Source: an uncultured Cytophagales bacterium
GTDB taxonomy: Bacteria; Bacteroidota; Bacteroidia; Cytophagales; Thermonemataceae
Direction of reading: 5' to 3'
DNA length: 59,792 nucleotides
NCBI GenBank assembly: GCA_937911505.1
Contig: CALEMF010000037.1
Span: 1 to 59,792 of the forward strand
Shown here: positions 27,418 to 36,278 of the stretch, one piece after another
Numbering within the stretch: position 1 is the first letter of the stretch
Layout of the letters: each line of letters starts with the position of its first letter
Notes under the pieces: model-generated
The model's input: the letters and a program-made list of their open reading frames with translations, nothing else
The model's database searches: none
What the model was told of the DNA's origin: nothing
Made by a program: the position numbers and the translations under genes

Positions 27418-29805
27418 CTATTCAGCTCTGAGCGCTTTTACTGGGTCGCGTAGGGCTACACGCACAGCTTGGATGGTAAGCGGTAGTAAGGCTGCCAATA
27501 AAACAATTACAATCGCTATAAGAAAAATACCCCATGACGCTTCTGTTTTGTAAGCGAAGTTTTTTAGCCAGTTGGTAATAAAATAGTAGGCCAGTGGAAT
27601 GGCTAAAAGTGAAGCTACCAATACCAAACGTAGAAAGTCTTTTGAAAGCAGTACAATAATATTTAAAATACTCGCGCCTAGCACTTTGCGTATTCCTATC
27701 TCTTTGGTACGCACCTCGGTGGTGTAAGAAGCCAATCCCCATAACCCTAAGCAAGAGATAAGTATATTAAGCCCAGCAAAATAGCCAAGTAGTTCTCCTA
27801 GTTTTTCTTCGGCTGAGTAATGGTCTTGAAAGTTTTCATCTAACAGAAAAAAGCTCAAAGGCTCGCTGGGAACCGTATCTATCCATACTTCCTCAAGGTG
27901 TTGTATGACTTCCTGTGTACGCGCGCCCTCGATGTTTAAGAATAAGTTGCCTACCCGATTGCTGAGTACCATCATAGTAGGGACAATGGGAGTATGTAGA
28001 GAAGAATAATGAAAGTTTTTCACTACTCCTATTACTACCCGTTCATCGAGTGGCGCACCAGTGGCATCACGTGAAATGATGATTTTCTTCCCAATGGGCT
28101 CTTCCCAAGAGAGATATTCTGCGGCCGCTTCGTTAATAATAATGGCACTACGAAAATCATCTTCTTGCTGGCTATCGAAGTGCCTTCCTTTTACAAGTTG
28201 AATATCCAATGTCTTCAGGAAATCATCGTTGATAATCATACGTCCTAGCTGTTCTTTTCTCATCTTTCCGTCGGGTGTTTCTACTTCCAGAAATTGTAAA
28301 GGAATATTCCCTCCTGGAATGTCTACCGAATTTCCGATCTTATTAAAGTACTCACTCTCCAATAAAGCTTGCTTTAGGGTGGTAAGTTGCTTCGCCATTA
28401 CTTCGCTTTGTGAGAGGCGTACTACCATCATGTTTGTTTTTTGCAGCCCTAAATCTTGTGAGTGTAAAAAAGAAAGCTGCTGCGAGACCACCCCTGTTCC
28501 CACCAACGTGATAATGGCAATCATAAATTGCGAAATGACTAGTAATCTTCTAAAGGAGTTGCGGTTCCTTGTTTTTAATCGTCCTTGTAGCGCCGTAATG
28601 GGTTTTAGGTTGGCCAAATACAAAGCAGGATATCCGCCCGCTAAGAACACGATGAGTAAAAATAGTCCAATGAACAACAGCAACATCTCTCCTTTCAAAA
28701 GTATTTTTAAGCTGAGTGACTTACCGGTAATTTCGTTGAATACAGGCAGCGTAATTTCGGTAAGTGACAAGGCCAGTAAAAAAGCAATCGAGGTAAGTAA
28801 AGCAGCCTCTACTAAAAATTGCCGAATAAGGGTAGTACGATCTGACCCCAACGCTTTGCGCACACCCACCTCTTTGAGCCGCTGCGCGTAGCGTACTGCT
28901 GTCATATTGATATAGTTCATACAAGCTACACCAATAATAAAAATCGCTACTATTAAAAAAATGTAGAGATAGTTTACATTTCCTACCGTGTAAAGCTCTG
29001 CCATTAAGTTAGAACGTAAGTGTACATCCGCTATATTAAATAAGTGAAACTCTCTGGTAAGCTGCTTGTCGGCCAAGTAGATATTGTAGAAGTACTTCCA
29101 GTATTTTTTAAATTGCTTGATGTCATTTTCTGTGTCTAACAAGAAATAAGTATATACCCAAGAAGCCTGTACAAAACGATCTTCTTCGTTCCAACTAATG
29201 AGCGCCTTAAAGGGGAGTTGTGTATTGTCGGGTGCGTCGGGAATAACCGCTTTGACGGTATAGGTACCGTCGTACCGAAAGAGATTGATACTTCTGATGT
29301 TTACCTGCTTACCAATCGGATTATCGTCTTTGAAAAGCTCTTTGGCATAACTTTCTGTTATTACGAGCGTGTTAGGCTCATGTAAGGCCCGATCGAGTGT
29401 ACCCGCAATCGGCGCATATTGAAATACTTTGAAAAAGCTACTATCGGCGAAGAAGATGTCCGCACAGAACAAGTTAGTGTTTTCGTAACTCAGAATAGTC
29501 CCCTCAGTGGGAAGTAGTTTGGTGACATACTCGATGTTGTCAAAAGCTTCTTGTAGGCTATTGGCTACGGCGGGATGTGCCGCTGCCATGCGGCGGGTTT
29601 CGTTGGCTGTTTTAAAATCTATACTTATACGATAAATGCGTTCGTGATCAGGAAGGTAGGTATCGTAGGTAAATTCATTATGCAAATACATAATGATCAG
29701 TAAACTACACGCTACACCCACAGACAGCCCAAATACATTGACAAACGTATAGAATTTGTTAATGACAAGGGTACGATAGGCTATTTTAAGGTAAACACTC
29801 CACAT
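27418..29805 (-). CDS. FtsX-like ABC transporter permease (MacB family, Bacteroidota type)
   Basis: This 795-residue protein is a typical Bacteroidota eight-helix permease. It has an N-terminal helix (YTFVNVFGLSVGVACSLLIIM), a periplasmic MacB-core domain, a FtsX helix group beginning near AVFIIGVACMNYINMTAVRYAQR-like sequence (IFIIGVACMNYINMTAVRYA) with the coupling motif KEVGVRKALGS, a second periplasmic domain, and a second FtsX group with KEIGIRKVLGA near the C-terminus. It should act with a separate MacB-type ATPase, not found nearby. Such permeases often export peptides or lipoproteins. It stands alone, downstream of a terminator. Confidence 0.88.
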   Translation of the reverse strand: MWSVYLKIAYRTLVINKFYTFVNVFGLSVGVACSLLIIMYLHNEFTYDTYLPDHERIYRISIDFKTANETRRMAAAHPAVANSLQEAFDNIEYVTKLLPTEGTILSYENTNLFCADIFFADSSFFKVFQYAPIAGTLDRALHEPNTLVITESYAKELFKDDNPIGKQVNIRSINLFRYDGTYTVKAVIPDAPDNTQLPFKALISWNEEDRFVQASWVYTYFLLDTENDIKQFKKYWKYFYNIYLADKQLTREFHLFNIADVHLRSNLMAELYTVGNVNYLYIFLIVAIFIIGVACMNYINMTAVRYAQRLKEVGVRKALGSDRTTLIRQFLVEAALLTSIAFLLALSLTEITLPVFNEITGKSLSLKILLKGEMLLLFIGLFLLIVFLAGGYPALYLANLKPITALQGRLKTRNRNSFRRLLVISQFMIAIITLVGTGVVSQQLSFLHSQDLGLQKTNMMVVRLSQSEVMAKQLTTLKQALLESEYFNKIGNSVDIPGGNIPLQFLEVETPDGKMRKEQLGRMIINDDFLKTLDIQLVKGRHFDSQQEDDFRSAIIINEAAAEYLSWEEPIGKKIIISRDATGAPLDERVVIGVVKNFHYSSLHTPIVPTMMVLSNRVGNLFLNIEGARTQEVIQHLEEVWIDTVPSEPLSFFLLDENFQDHYSAEEKLGELLGYFAGLNILISCLGLWGLASYTTEVRTKEIGIRKVLGASILNIIVLLSKDFLRLVLVASLLAIPLAYYFITNWLKNFAYKTEASWGIFLIAIVIVLLAALLPLTIQAVRVALRDPVKALRAE

Positions 29806-29837
29806 AGATGCATCCTACTTATTAAGTAGATTAAAAA

Positions 29838-29861
29838 GCCTACTGCTTAAGCGCAGTAGGC
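29838..29861 (-). terminator. Rho-independent terminator of the thioredoxin-like gene
   Basis: A 9-bp stem GCCTACTGC/GCAGTAGGC with a 6-nt loop is followed on the minus strand by TTTTTAATC. It lies 10 nt after the stop of the thioredoxin-like gene and upstream of the FtsX-type permease gene, so the two are probably separate transcripts. Confidence 0.75.
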
Positions 29862-29871
29862 AATATTGATT

Positions 29872-31038
29872 TTACTCTTTTTCTTCAATTTTTTCAAGAA
29901 GCGCCTCAGTTCCTTTTACGTCTCTGTTATTTTCTTTTCCTATCCTAATGGCGCTTTGAGCCGCTTTTTGCGCTTGCTCGTATTTACCTAGCTTGTAGTA
30001 GAGGTGCGCTACGGTATCTAGGTTATAATGCGCCTCATCGAATGAAACGGACTTTAGTCCCCATTCAACTGCTTTCTCTAACTTTTCAGTATCTTCCACT
30101 TTATCATAGTATTCCCAAGCAATGCTATTGAGTTGCTCTGCGTCTTCACAATGTTGGCCGAAGTATATTTTTGCGTAGTGATAAGCCTTGTCTGTTCCTT
30201 TATGGCTCAGGTAGTCATAATACGCCATCATAGCCACCTCTTTTTCGGGTAAATATTTCTTAAACCAACCCTGTAAATTTGTTCTTGCGGCTTCATTATT
30301 TGCTCTTATCGCCTTTTCCATTTTTTCCGTTAGTACGTAATCGAAGAAAGAGGCTGCCTTTTCTTCTCCTACATTTTGTGCAAACCCTGACTTATTTTGT
30401 ACAACGTAGCCCTGCTTGTCTTCAGGTAACTTGGTATATGCTGCCGCCAGTAACATAAAGTGCTCTTCTTTTATCAACGCTTCATTAGGTTGTTTCGACA
30501 AGTACATAGCTGCTATCTCCGTAGCTTTTGCTATTTCATCAGCATTTATTAAAGCTTTTGCATACTGTTTTAGAAAGGTAGGTGCTCTTTCACCCGCCTC
30601 GTACCTTTTCTGTAGTGCCCCGAGGTGGTTGTCTGGATTGAGCGCAGTTTCACCCAACGCAATGAAACTAGCAGGCTCTCTTGCCCCTATTGCCTTGTAC
30701 ATTAATGTACCATCGGCCTGTAAGTAGAGCATTGTGGGAAAAGTATTGATACCATACTGTTTTCTTAGCTCGATGCCCTCTCCCTTTTCCATATCTAGCT
30801 TATAATTCACGAAGTGAGTATTGTAGTAATTTCCTACAGTCGTATCAGTAAAGACCTCCTTATCCATCCACTTACAGGGACCACACCAAGTAGTGTAAGC
30901 GTCTAAATAGATAGGTTTATTGGTAGCCTGTGCTTTCTGCTTTACTTCTTCCAAAGTACCTTCTTCAAAGTTGATTTGCGCTTGAAGGGTAGTCATTCCT
31001 ATTATAAATAATATCCCGCTTACCAATATTTTTCTCAT
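29872..31038 (-). CDS. Exported thioredoxin-like protein with helical TPR-like C-terminus
   Basis: This 388-residue protein has a signal peptide (VSGILFIIGMTTLQAQ). A thioredoxin fold of the DsbD-gamma/TlpA type follows, with the active site WCGPC at residues 51-55 and cis-Pro region YGINTFPTMLYL. Residues about 130-388 are alpha-helical with TPR features (AHLYYKLGKYEQAQKAAQSAIR). It probably reduces or isomerises disulfides, or delivers reducing power, in the periplasm, with the helical part binding partners. It diverges from the DUF2807 gene at 31180. Confidence 0.8.
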   Translation of the reverse strand: MRKILVSGILFIIGMTTLQAQINFEEGTLEEVKQKAQATNKPIYLDAYTTWCGPCKWMDKEVFTDTTVGNYYNTHFVNYKLDMEKGEGIELRKQYGINTFPTMLYLQADGTLMYKAIGAREPASFIALGETALNPDNHLGALQKRYEAGERAPTFLKQYAKALINADEIAKATEIAAMYLSKQPNEALIKEEHFMLLAAAYTKLPEDKQGYVVQNKSGFAQNVGEEKAASFFDYVLTEKMEKAIRANNEAARTNLQGWFKKYLPEKEVAMMAYYDYLSHKGTDKAYHYAKIYFGQHCEDAEQLNSIAWEYYDKVEDTEKLEKAVEWGLKSVSFDEAHYNLDTVAHLYYKLGKYEQAQKAAQSAIRIGKENNRDVKGTEALLEKIEEKE

Positions 31039-31179
31039 GAATTTATGTAGTTTTTAGATTAAGATGTATAAATTCCTATCAATTTAAGAAAATTACTATA
31101 AATTAAAGTAAGACTATTGGTTTTATGGTAACCTGTTGATCGTAAGCGTGGTCTAAACAAGTCCATTAACTTATCTGAT

Positions 31180-31941
31180 ATGGCTCTAAAAAACTTTCTT
31201 TTCCTAGCGTTGGGGCTCGTAATTGTCGTTTTGACTATTATTTTTGTATTGCCCCCTTCAGAAAAAAACGCCCTACCTAATACCTCTACTACTTCAACCC
31301 GTGAAGCCACCACTTCACAACGTGAGGCAACTGACTTTCAGGCGCTTGTAGTAAAGGGTGCTGTAGATGTGGTATTGCAGCAAGATACTTTACCCGGTGT
31401 ACAGCTAGAGGTAAAGGGTATGGGTACAGAAAAAGTAAAAACCTACGTAAAGGAAGGTACACTTACTATTGAAGTACCTTCTTCTTCTTTCTCTTTTTTT
31501 AGCGGAGAGCAAGGTAGTGTGACTGCTTATGTTTCTTATACTACTCTACAACGTCTTGAGGCCAGTGGCGCGAGCTCTATTGAAATAAAAAAACTACTTA
31601 AGAGCCCTTCCCTTGCTATGAAGCTTTCTGGTGCGTGCGAGCTAAAAGGTAATATAAAAACCAATCGCCTCATCTTAGAGTTGTCTGGGGCTAGTACAAG
31701 TAAACTAGGTGGTATAGCTACCTATCAGCGCCTTGAGGCTAGTGGTGCCAGTGACTTGGCTCACAAAGAGTTGAAAAGCCAAACCATTGAAGTAGACTTG
31801 AGTGGCGCCAGTGATGCTACCCTGTGGGCTGAAAAAAGTATTGAAGGGGAAGCGAGTGGCGCGAGCGACATTTCTGTTCGGGGCAATCCCCGCCGTAGAA
31901 GTGTAGAAACAAGTGGTAGTAGTGACATTGATTATGATTAA
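31180..31941 (+). CDS. DUF2807 (head GIN domain) exported adhesin-like protein
   Basis: This 253-residue protein has an N-terminal membrane anchor or signal helix (FLFLALGLVIVVLTIIFVLPP), a Ser/Thr-rich linker, and a right-handed beta-helix of the DUF2807 type. It contains the characteristic recurring SGAS/SGAC turns (LEASGASSIEI, KLSGACELKG, LELSGASTSKL, VDLSGASDATL, GEASGASDISV). The family is abundant in Bacteroidota envelopes; function is uncharacterised, with an adhesin-like or stress role proposed. It runs into the glycosylase-like gene 18 nt downstream. Confidence 0.8.
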   Translation: MALKNFLFLALGLVIVVLTIIFVLPPSEKNALPNTSTTSTREATTSQREATDFQALVVKGAVDVVLQQDTLPGVQLEVKGMGTEKVKTYVKEGTLTIEVPSSSFSFFSGEQGSVTAYVSYTTLQRLEASGASSIEIKKLLKSPSLAMKLSGACELKGNIKTNRLILELSGASTSKLGGIATYQRLEASGASDLAHKELKSQTIEVDLSGASDATLWAEKSIEGEASGASDISVRGNPRRRSVETSGSSDIDYD

Positions 31942-31959
31942 CCCTACTGACTACTTCTT

Positions 31960-32517
31960 TTGATAGAGACGCATCCTTTCGGACAATATGTGCCCCCTAA
32001 GGCCAAAAAGCTAATTATCGGTAGTTTTCCGTGTTATAGTGCTGTCCATAAAAGCTATGGGCAGTGGTTTTATGAAGGCAGTGGTAAAAATCTCTTTTGG
32101 CGTTTACTAGGGGAAGTGTTTGATCACCCTTTTACTACTTTAGCAGACAAAAAGCTTCTCTGTCAGCAACACGAGATTGCCCTTACCGATATTTTACTAC
32201 AAATCACGCGACGGCAATGGGAACGCAACCGATGCGCAGATAGTAACTTAATGATTCAGCAAATTAATCTAGAAGGCATCCACCATTGTTTAAAAGCGCC
32301 TATTACACATATATTTTTCACGAGTAAGTTGGTAGCACAACTTTTTCAACAACACTTCTCGACTGTCTCACTTCCTACCTTCACGCTACCCTCTCCTTCT
32401 CCTGCTGCCAATAGAGCCATTGGTAGTTTAAAAGATTACCAACAGCAAAAGGAAGCTGGTTTGGTAAGCGATACTTATACGTATCGCCTCAAAATCTATA
32501 AGAAAGTGCTCTTATGA
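31960..32517 (+). CDS. Uracil-DNA glycosylase-like (G:T/U mismatch glycosylase family) protein
   Basis: This 185-residue protein opens with THPFGQYVPPKAKKLIIGSF, matching the first motif of UDG-fold glycosylases of the DNA-deoxyinosine/mismatch-specific group. It continues with KNLFWRLLGEVF and ALTDILLQITRR and ends in a TLPSPSPAANRAIG segment like the C-terminal SPSxxN motif of the superfamily. The start used here is TTG 31960, because the conserved GSFP region begins 16 residues later and no ATG is closer. Role: excision of damaged or deaminated bases; the specific lesion is not known. It is 18 nt after the DUF2807 gene. Confidence 0.7.
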   Translation: MIETHPFGQYVPPKAKKLIIGSFPCYSAVHKSYGQWFYEGSGKNLFWRLLGEVFDHPFTTLADKKLLCQQHEIALTDILLQITRRQWERNRCADSNLMIQQINLEGIHHCLKAPITHIFFTSKLVAQLFQQHFSTVSLPTFTLPSPSPAANRAIGSLKDYQQQKEAGLVSDTYTYRLKIYKKVLL

Positions 32518-32528
32518 GTATTTTCGAC

Positions 32529-33080
32529 TTAAACCTCTCGTAAGCAGGCTTGTAATAGCGTATGTAAATACACTTCTCCTTTCTCTCTTGCCAATTGTAT
32601 ATTCTTTTCTGGAATTTGCTCGGGGTGAGGGTGGTGTTGTAGTACCTCTTCTATTTGTGCTTCTCGGAGCAGGTGTGCCATAGGATAGGGCGAGCGATTG
32701 GTGTAATTAGCTGGATCATCAAAGGCGGTACCTTCAAAGCAATAATGCGGATGGAAACTGGCGAGTTGATAAGTCCCTTCATAGCCTGTTTCTTGCAGTT
32801 GCTGCATGGCTACTTCGAGCCAATCGAGGTAAGTAAAAAAATCGGTAAGGGCTGATGGAAAAATCAATAAAGTGGTAGCTACTTCGGGATGATCATCTAA
32901 GTAGGTATACTCTTGTAAGAGTATCGAGGAGATTTCTTCTGGTTCGGTAGTCCAACGTACCTGATAGCGTACTTGATGTGCCCTGTAAACCTTGGCTGCA
33001 AAGGGGCAGAAATTCAAACCAATCACTACTTTTTCAAGCCAGCATTGCGTCTGTTGTAGAATAGTTGCTTCCGTGTGCAT
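32529..33080 (-). CDS. DUF1415 family protein
   Basis: This 183-residue soluble protein matches the DUF1415 pattern: ETQCW-like start (LQQTQCWLEKVVIGLNFCPF), then a TLLIFP strand, YQLASFHPHYCFEGT, NYTNRSPYPMAHLLRE and an end with LAREKG. The family occurs in many bacteria and eukaryotes and its function is unknown; conserved Cys and His residues (FCPF, FHPHYCFEG) suggest metal binding or catalysis. It is convergent with the glycosylase gene (11-nt gap). Confidence 0.75.
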   Translation of the reverse strand: MHTEATILQQTQCWLEKVVIGLNFCPFAAKVYRAHQVRYQVRWTTEPEEISSILLQEYTYLDDHPEVATTLLIFPSALTDFFTYLDWLEVAMQQLQETGYEGTYQLASFHPHYCFEGTAFDDPANYTNRSPYPMAHLLREAQIEEVLQHHPHPEQIPEKNIQLAREKGEVYLHTLLQACLREV

Positions 33081-33124
33081 CGCTTAGTCGTAGTAATGAT
33101 GAAGCTACAAGATACTACTTTCCT

Positions 33125-35230
33125 CTAAAACTTAATCCTTACCTGGGCTTTGATTTCACTTCTTGTGTTGCCATCAATCTGCTCTAGTCCTGAACCAATC
33201 GTATCTTGGTTCGTCAATTGGGTACGCGCATAGCGTAGCCAAAAGGTGAGTTTCTTGATGGGTTTGTACACCAACAGTATATAACTTCTTGTACCTCTAT
33301 CTTGGTAGGCGGGAATAGAAAAAGCGTATAGGACATCTTTCTCGTACACATACTGTCGGTTCTGAAAATCATCAGTATCGAAAAGTGCCAAACGCGTGCT
33401 AAGCTCCCACTTACTAAATTTAAAATTGACATCCTGTAGTATTACAAAACCTTCTGTCTGTGGAATATCTCCGTGATTAAAATTACTGTACTGTATACGT
33501 GACTTGAAGGAAATGATTTTCTCAGCCGCGTAGTTAAGGTTAAAAATGTAGTTACGTCGTAAGCGTTCCGCCAGAAAGTCGATGTTGGTTTCGTTTTGGG
33601 GTAAATTTTCTTCCTTCATTTCTTCTCGGTACTGGATGAACATGGAAATCTTACGGGTAGGGGCAAAACTTACCCTCCCTAAGTACTCGTACCCTTGTGA
33701 GGGAGCATCTGCTTGAAAGCGTAACCAAGGAAACCAAAACTGGTCGTAATACCCTGCGAGTGTCCAGCGCTTACTAGGCGCTACCTTTATACCCCAATAA
33801 ATTCCACGCTCGTTGATGTTACGACTTGCCTCCCCCAAAGCTGACCCATAAAAACTGTGAAAATCTCGGTCAAAAGAGCGGTACTGTACTGCCATCGACA
33901 CTTGTGGCGTAAGACTCGCAATAAAGCCTTGATTGAAACCTATCCCGCCACTTTTGGAACGAGCCGCTTCTCCAAAGAAGTTAAAGTTTTGCCAGTTATA
34001 GCTGTAGTTAGCTCCAATATTATGATTGTTGCTGCCGTTAAACTCAAATTGATTGTATACGCGCGGGGTACGTTGTAGTGTTACCCCAAAGTCTGTATAC
34101 AAAAAAGTAAGCCCTACTTGCAGATTCTTTGCTGCACTAGTAAACCCTACGTTCCCACCAAAAGTCTGCTCTACGATGGCATCTTTAGCGGCAATCTCGG
34201 TGGGTGTTCTGTGGAAGCCCGTGATTTGTAGAGAACTAATAAACGTTTCTACCTGATCAAGGCTGTCTGCAGGATTGGTAATTACATTGGCGTCTCTACG
34301 CAGGCGCGAATAAAAACCCGTTACGTCTATCTCTCCCCATTTCCGTTCAAGCGCAGTATAGGTCGCTGCTGCTCCTCTAAAAAAGCCTGACTCCAACGCA
34401 GAGGTAAAAGGGCGAATACCCAAATTGGAACGCCGTACCGTATTGACGGTTTCGCCACCTTTCCCTACATTAAAGCCTGCCGCCAGCAGTATACTTTGTC
34501 CTACTTGGATTTGGTAATCACCGATAGAAATGTCTTTGAAACGCCCCTTGTTTTCAAAATGGGCGTGTACAGAATAAAAATCCATGCCATAACGACGGGT
34601 GGAAGGATCCCAGGTGAGCTGCTCTCCAGCATCTTTTTCAACCGTAAAGCCCAGGCTAAAATCTCTTACGTGGCTCGTTCTAAAACGTGCGTACAGACGT
34701 TGTGGTGCGCCTGCATAACGACTTTGTCCTTCTTCCTCTGGTGGTGTATAGCCACGCCTCTCTTCTAATACCTGCTCAGTTCGAATAAAGAGGTAATTAT
34801 TCTTTTCAGTCAGAATACGCTTTAGAAGTGGACGGGCATCGGCATTGAGCCCAGTGTCGGCAATTTTTACAAAAGGAAGCAATTGTTCAATAGAACGTAG
34901 ATCAAAATGAGGAATGCTCTGCAACTCATAAATGGAAAGAAACTTTCCTGCTTTTGCCCGGTAGTCGAGAAAACTATTGATCTGTAGTTCAGAAAGAATA
35001 AATAAAGATTCTAGGTCTTCTCTGCCAGCATTGTTAAGATCGAGTGGTTCTAGATACAACTGGTAAAGTGCCTCGTATAAATCTTCATAATTAATATCTT
35101 CGCCTTGGTCTTGTACCGCAAAGATATCGTCAATAAAAGCATCTACGTCTATCTCTTCACGAGGATAATCCTGCGCGAAGAGTGAGGTGGTGATGGTGAA
35201 GGCAAATAGCGTAGCGTAAAGTAATTTCAT
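33125..35230 (-). CDS. Outer-membrane protein with N-terminal helix-hairpin-helix domain
   Basis: About 701 residues with a signal peptide (LLYATLFAFTITTSLFAQ). An N-terminal helix-hairpin-helix pair of the ComEA type follows (LDLNNAGREDLESLFILSE and FLSIYELQSIPHFDLRSIEQ), then a long beta-rich C-terminal domain that looks like an outer-membrane barrel (many YxFxYxxxN strands and a final aromatic). ComEA-like hairpins bind DNA, so this may be an outer-membrane DNA-binding or uptake protein, but the combination is poorly characterised. I chose ATG 35230; an upstream GTG at 35236 adds only ML. The PorV/PorQ-like gene ends 22 nt upstream, so they form an operon. Confidence 0.7.
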   Translation of the reverse strand: MKLLYATLFAFTITTSLFAQDYPREEIDVDAFIDDIFAVQDQGEDINYEDLYEALYQLYLEPLDLNNAGREDLESLFILSELQINSFLDYRAKAGKFLSIYELQSIPHFDLRSIEQLLPFVKIADTGLNADARPLLKRILTEKNNYLFIRTEQVLEERRGYTPPEEEGQSRYAGAPQRLYARFRTSHVRDFSLGFTVEKDAGEQLTWDPSTRRYGMDFYSVHAHFENKGRFKDISIGDYQIQVGQSILLAAGFNVGKGGETVNTVRRSNLGIRPFTSALESGFFRGAAATYTALERKWGEIDVTGFYSRLRRDANVITNPADSLDQVETFISSLQITGFHRTPTEIAAKDAIVEQTFGGNVGFTSAAKNLQVGLTFLYTDFGVTLQRTPRVYNQFEFNGSNNHNIGANYSYNWQNFNFFGEAARSKSGGIGFNQGFIASLTPQVSMAVQYRSFDRDFHSFYGSALGEASRNINERGIYWGIKVAPSKRWTLAGYYDQFWFPWLRFQADAPSQGYEYLGRVSFAPTRKISMFIQYREEMKEENLPQNETNIDFLAERLRRNYIFNLNYAAEKIISFKSRIQYSNFNHGDIPQTEGFVILQDVNFKFSKWELSTRLALFDTDDFQNRQYVYEKDVLYAFSIPAYQDRGTRSYILLVYKPIKKLTFWLRYARTQLTNQDTIGSGLEQIDGNTRSEIKAQVRIKF

Positions 35231-35251
35231 AAGCACTTAGTTTGGGAGAGG

Positions 35252-36100
35252 TTATCCGTTACGCTTTTTTGGCTTGAAACGATAACGTAAAGAAGCATGG
35301 TGTGAGAGCCCTAATTCTGTATTGGTATTGAGCGCATAGTCAAAGCTAAAGCGTTTGGGGGCAAAGCCAATTCCAAAGAAGTTGGTAAAAGGATTGGTAT
35401 TCACGCCCGCTCTAAAACTCACCTTTTCGATCACTTCAAAGTTGACACCTATCTTTACAAGTGCAGGGTAGTCAATATCTTTCTCTACTTCGGCATTGAG
35501 CCATAACTTCTCTATCGGTTTGTAAGAAGCACCCGCTTTTAAGATTACTGGTAGCCGATCACCCTCGCTGGTTTCTGAGCGTAAGGTAGACTGGGTAAGG
35601 TTATAAGCGTGTAGCGCAAAGTCTAATTTAGGGGTGATAGTGGCTAAACCACCTACTTCAAAGGTCAAAGCACTTCTTGATCCTTGTACAAAACCTACTT
35701 GGTCGTCGATGGCTACCTGTGTGTAATTGACTTTAGCGCCCACCTGCATAAAACTAATACGGTGGCTATACGCCAGTCCTATCTTTTGCTCGTTGTAAAT
35801 CTCATCACCAAAACGAGAAAAGCTTACACCTGCTACCCCACCGAAACTCATCGGCATTACAAAACCAAAGGAAAGGGTGCTGAACTCGACTACGCCATAG
35901 CGTAAATCGAAAGCGAATAAGGCATTCATCTCTTCTACCTCACCCAGCGCGCCTACATTATTGTACAAGGCCCAAGCATCAGCATTGGTGGCAGAGGCAT
36001 TACCCATACCCACTGCTTTTGCTCCTGTAGCAGGATTATCGGTTTGGGCGCAACAAAACAAAGGAATAGCATAAATGATTAGTAGGAGTAGTAGCTTCAT
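35252..36100 (-). CDS. PorV/PorQ-like outer-membrane beta-barrel protein
   Basis: This 282-residue protein has a signal peptide ending FCCAQ. It begins like PorV/PorQ/UPF0164 barrels (GAKAVGMGNASATNADAWALYNN), where GMGxAxxxxxDxxAxxxNPA-type sequence is diagnostic, and continues with alternating strands and ends with HASLRYRFKPKKR. Paralogues of PorV/PorQ act in type IX secretion, but this branch is not clearly one of the core components. It is probably cotranscribed with the HhH barrel protein downstream. Confidence 0.65.
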   Translation of the reverse strand: MKLLLLLIIYAIPLFCCAQTDNPATGAKAVGMGNASATNADAWALYNNVGALGEVEEMNALFAFDLRYGVVEFSTLSFGFVMPMSFGGVAGVSFSRFGDEIYNEQKIGLAYSHRISFMQVGAKVNYTQVAIDDQVGFVQGSRSALTFEVGGLATITPKLDFALHAYNLTQSTLRSETSEGDRLPVILKAGASYKPIEKLWLNAEVEKDIDYPALVKIGVNFEVIEKVSFRAGVNTNPFTNFFGIGFAPKRFSFDYALNTNTELGLSHHASLRYRFKPKKRNG

Positions 36101-36278
36101 AGGCTCATTTTACGATTAGAAAAGAAATAATGAACATATAAAGTTGAGGAATCAAGTGAGTTGCACATATAGAAATATGTTAAATAATTGTTAAGTTATG
36201 AAAAAACGTAACTTGTAGCTATTATACCTTTTAAAGATACTAACAGTACATAAATCTTTTCATTTATGTAGGGATATC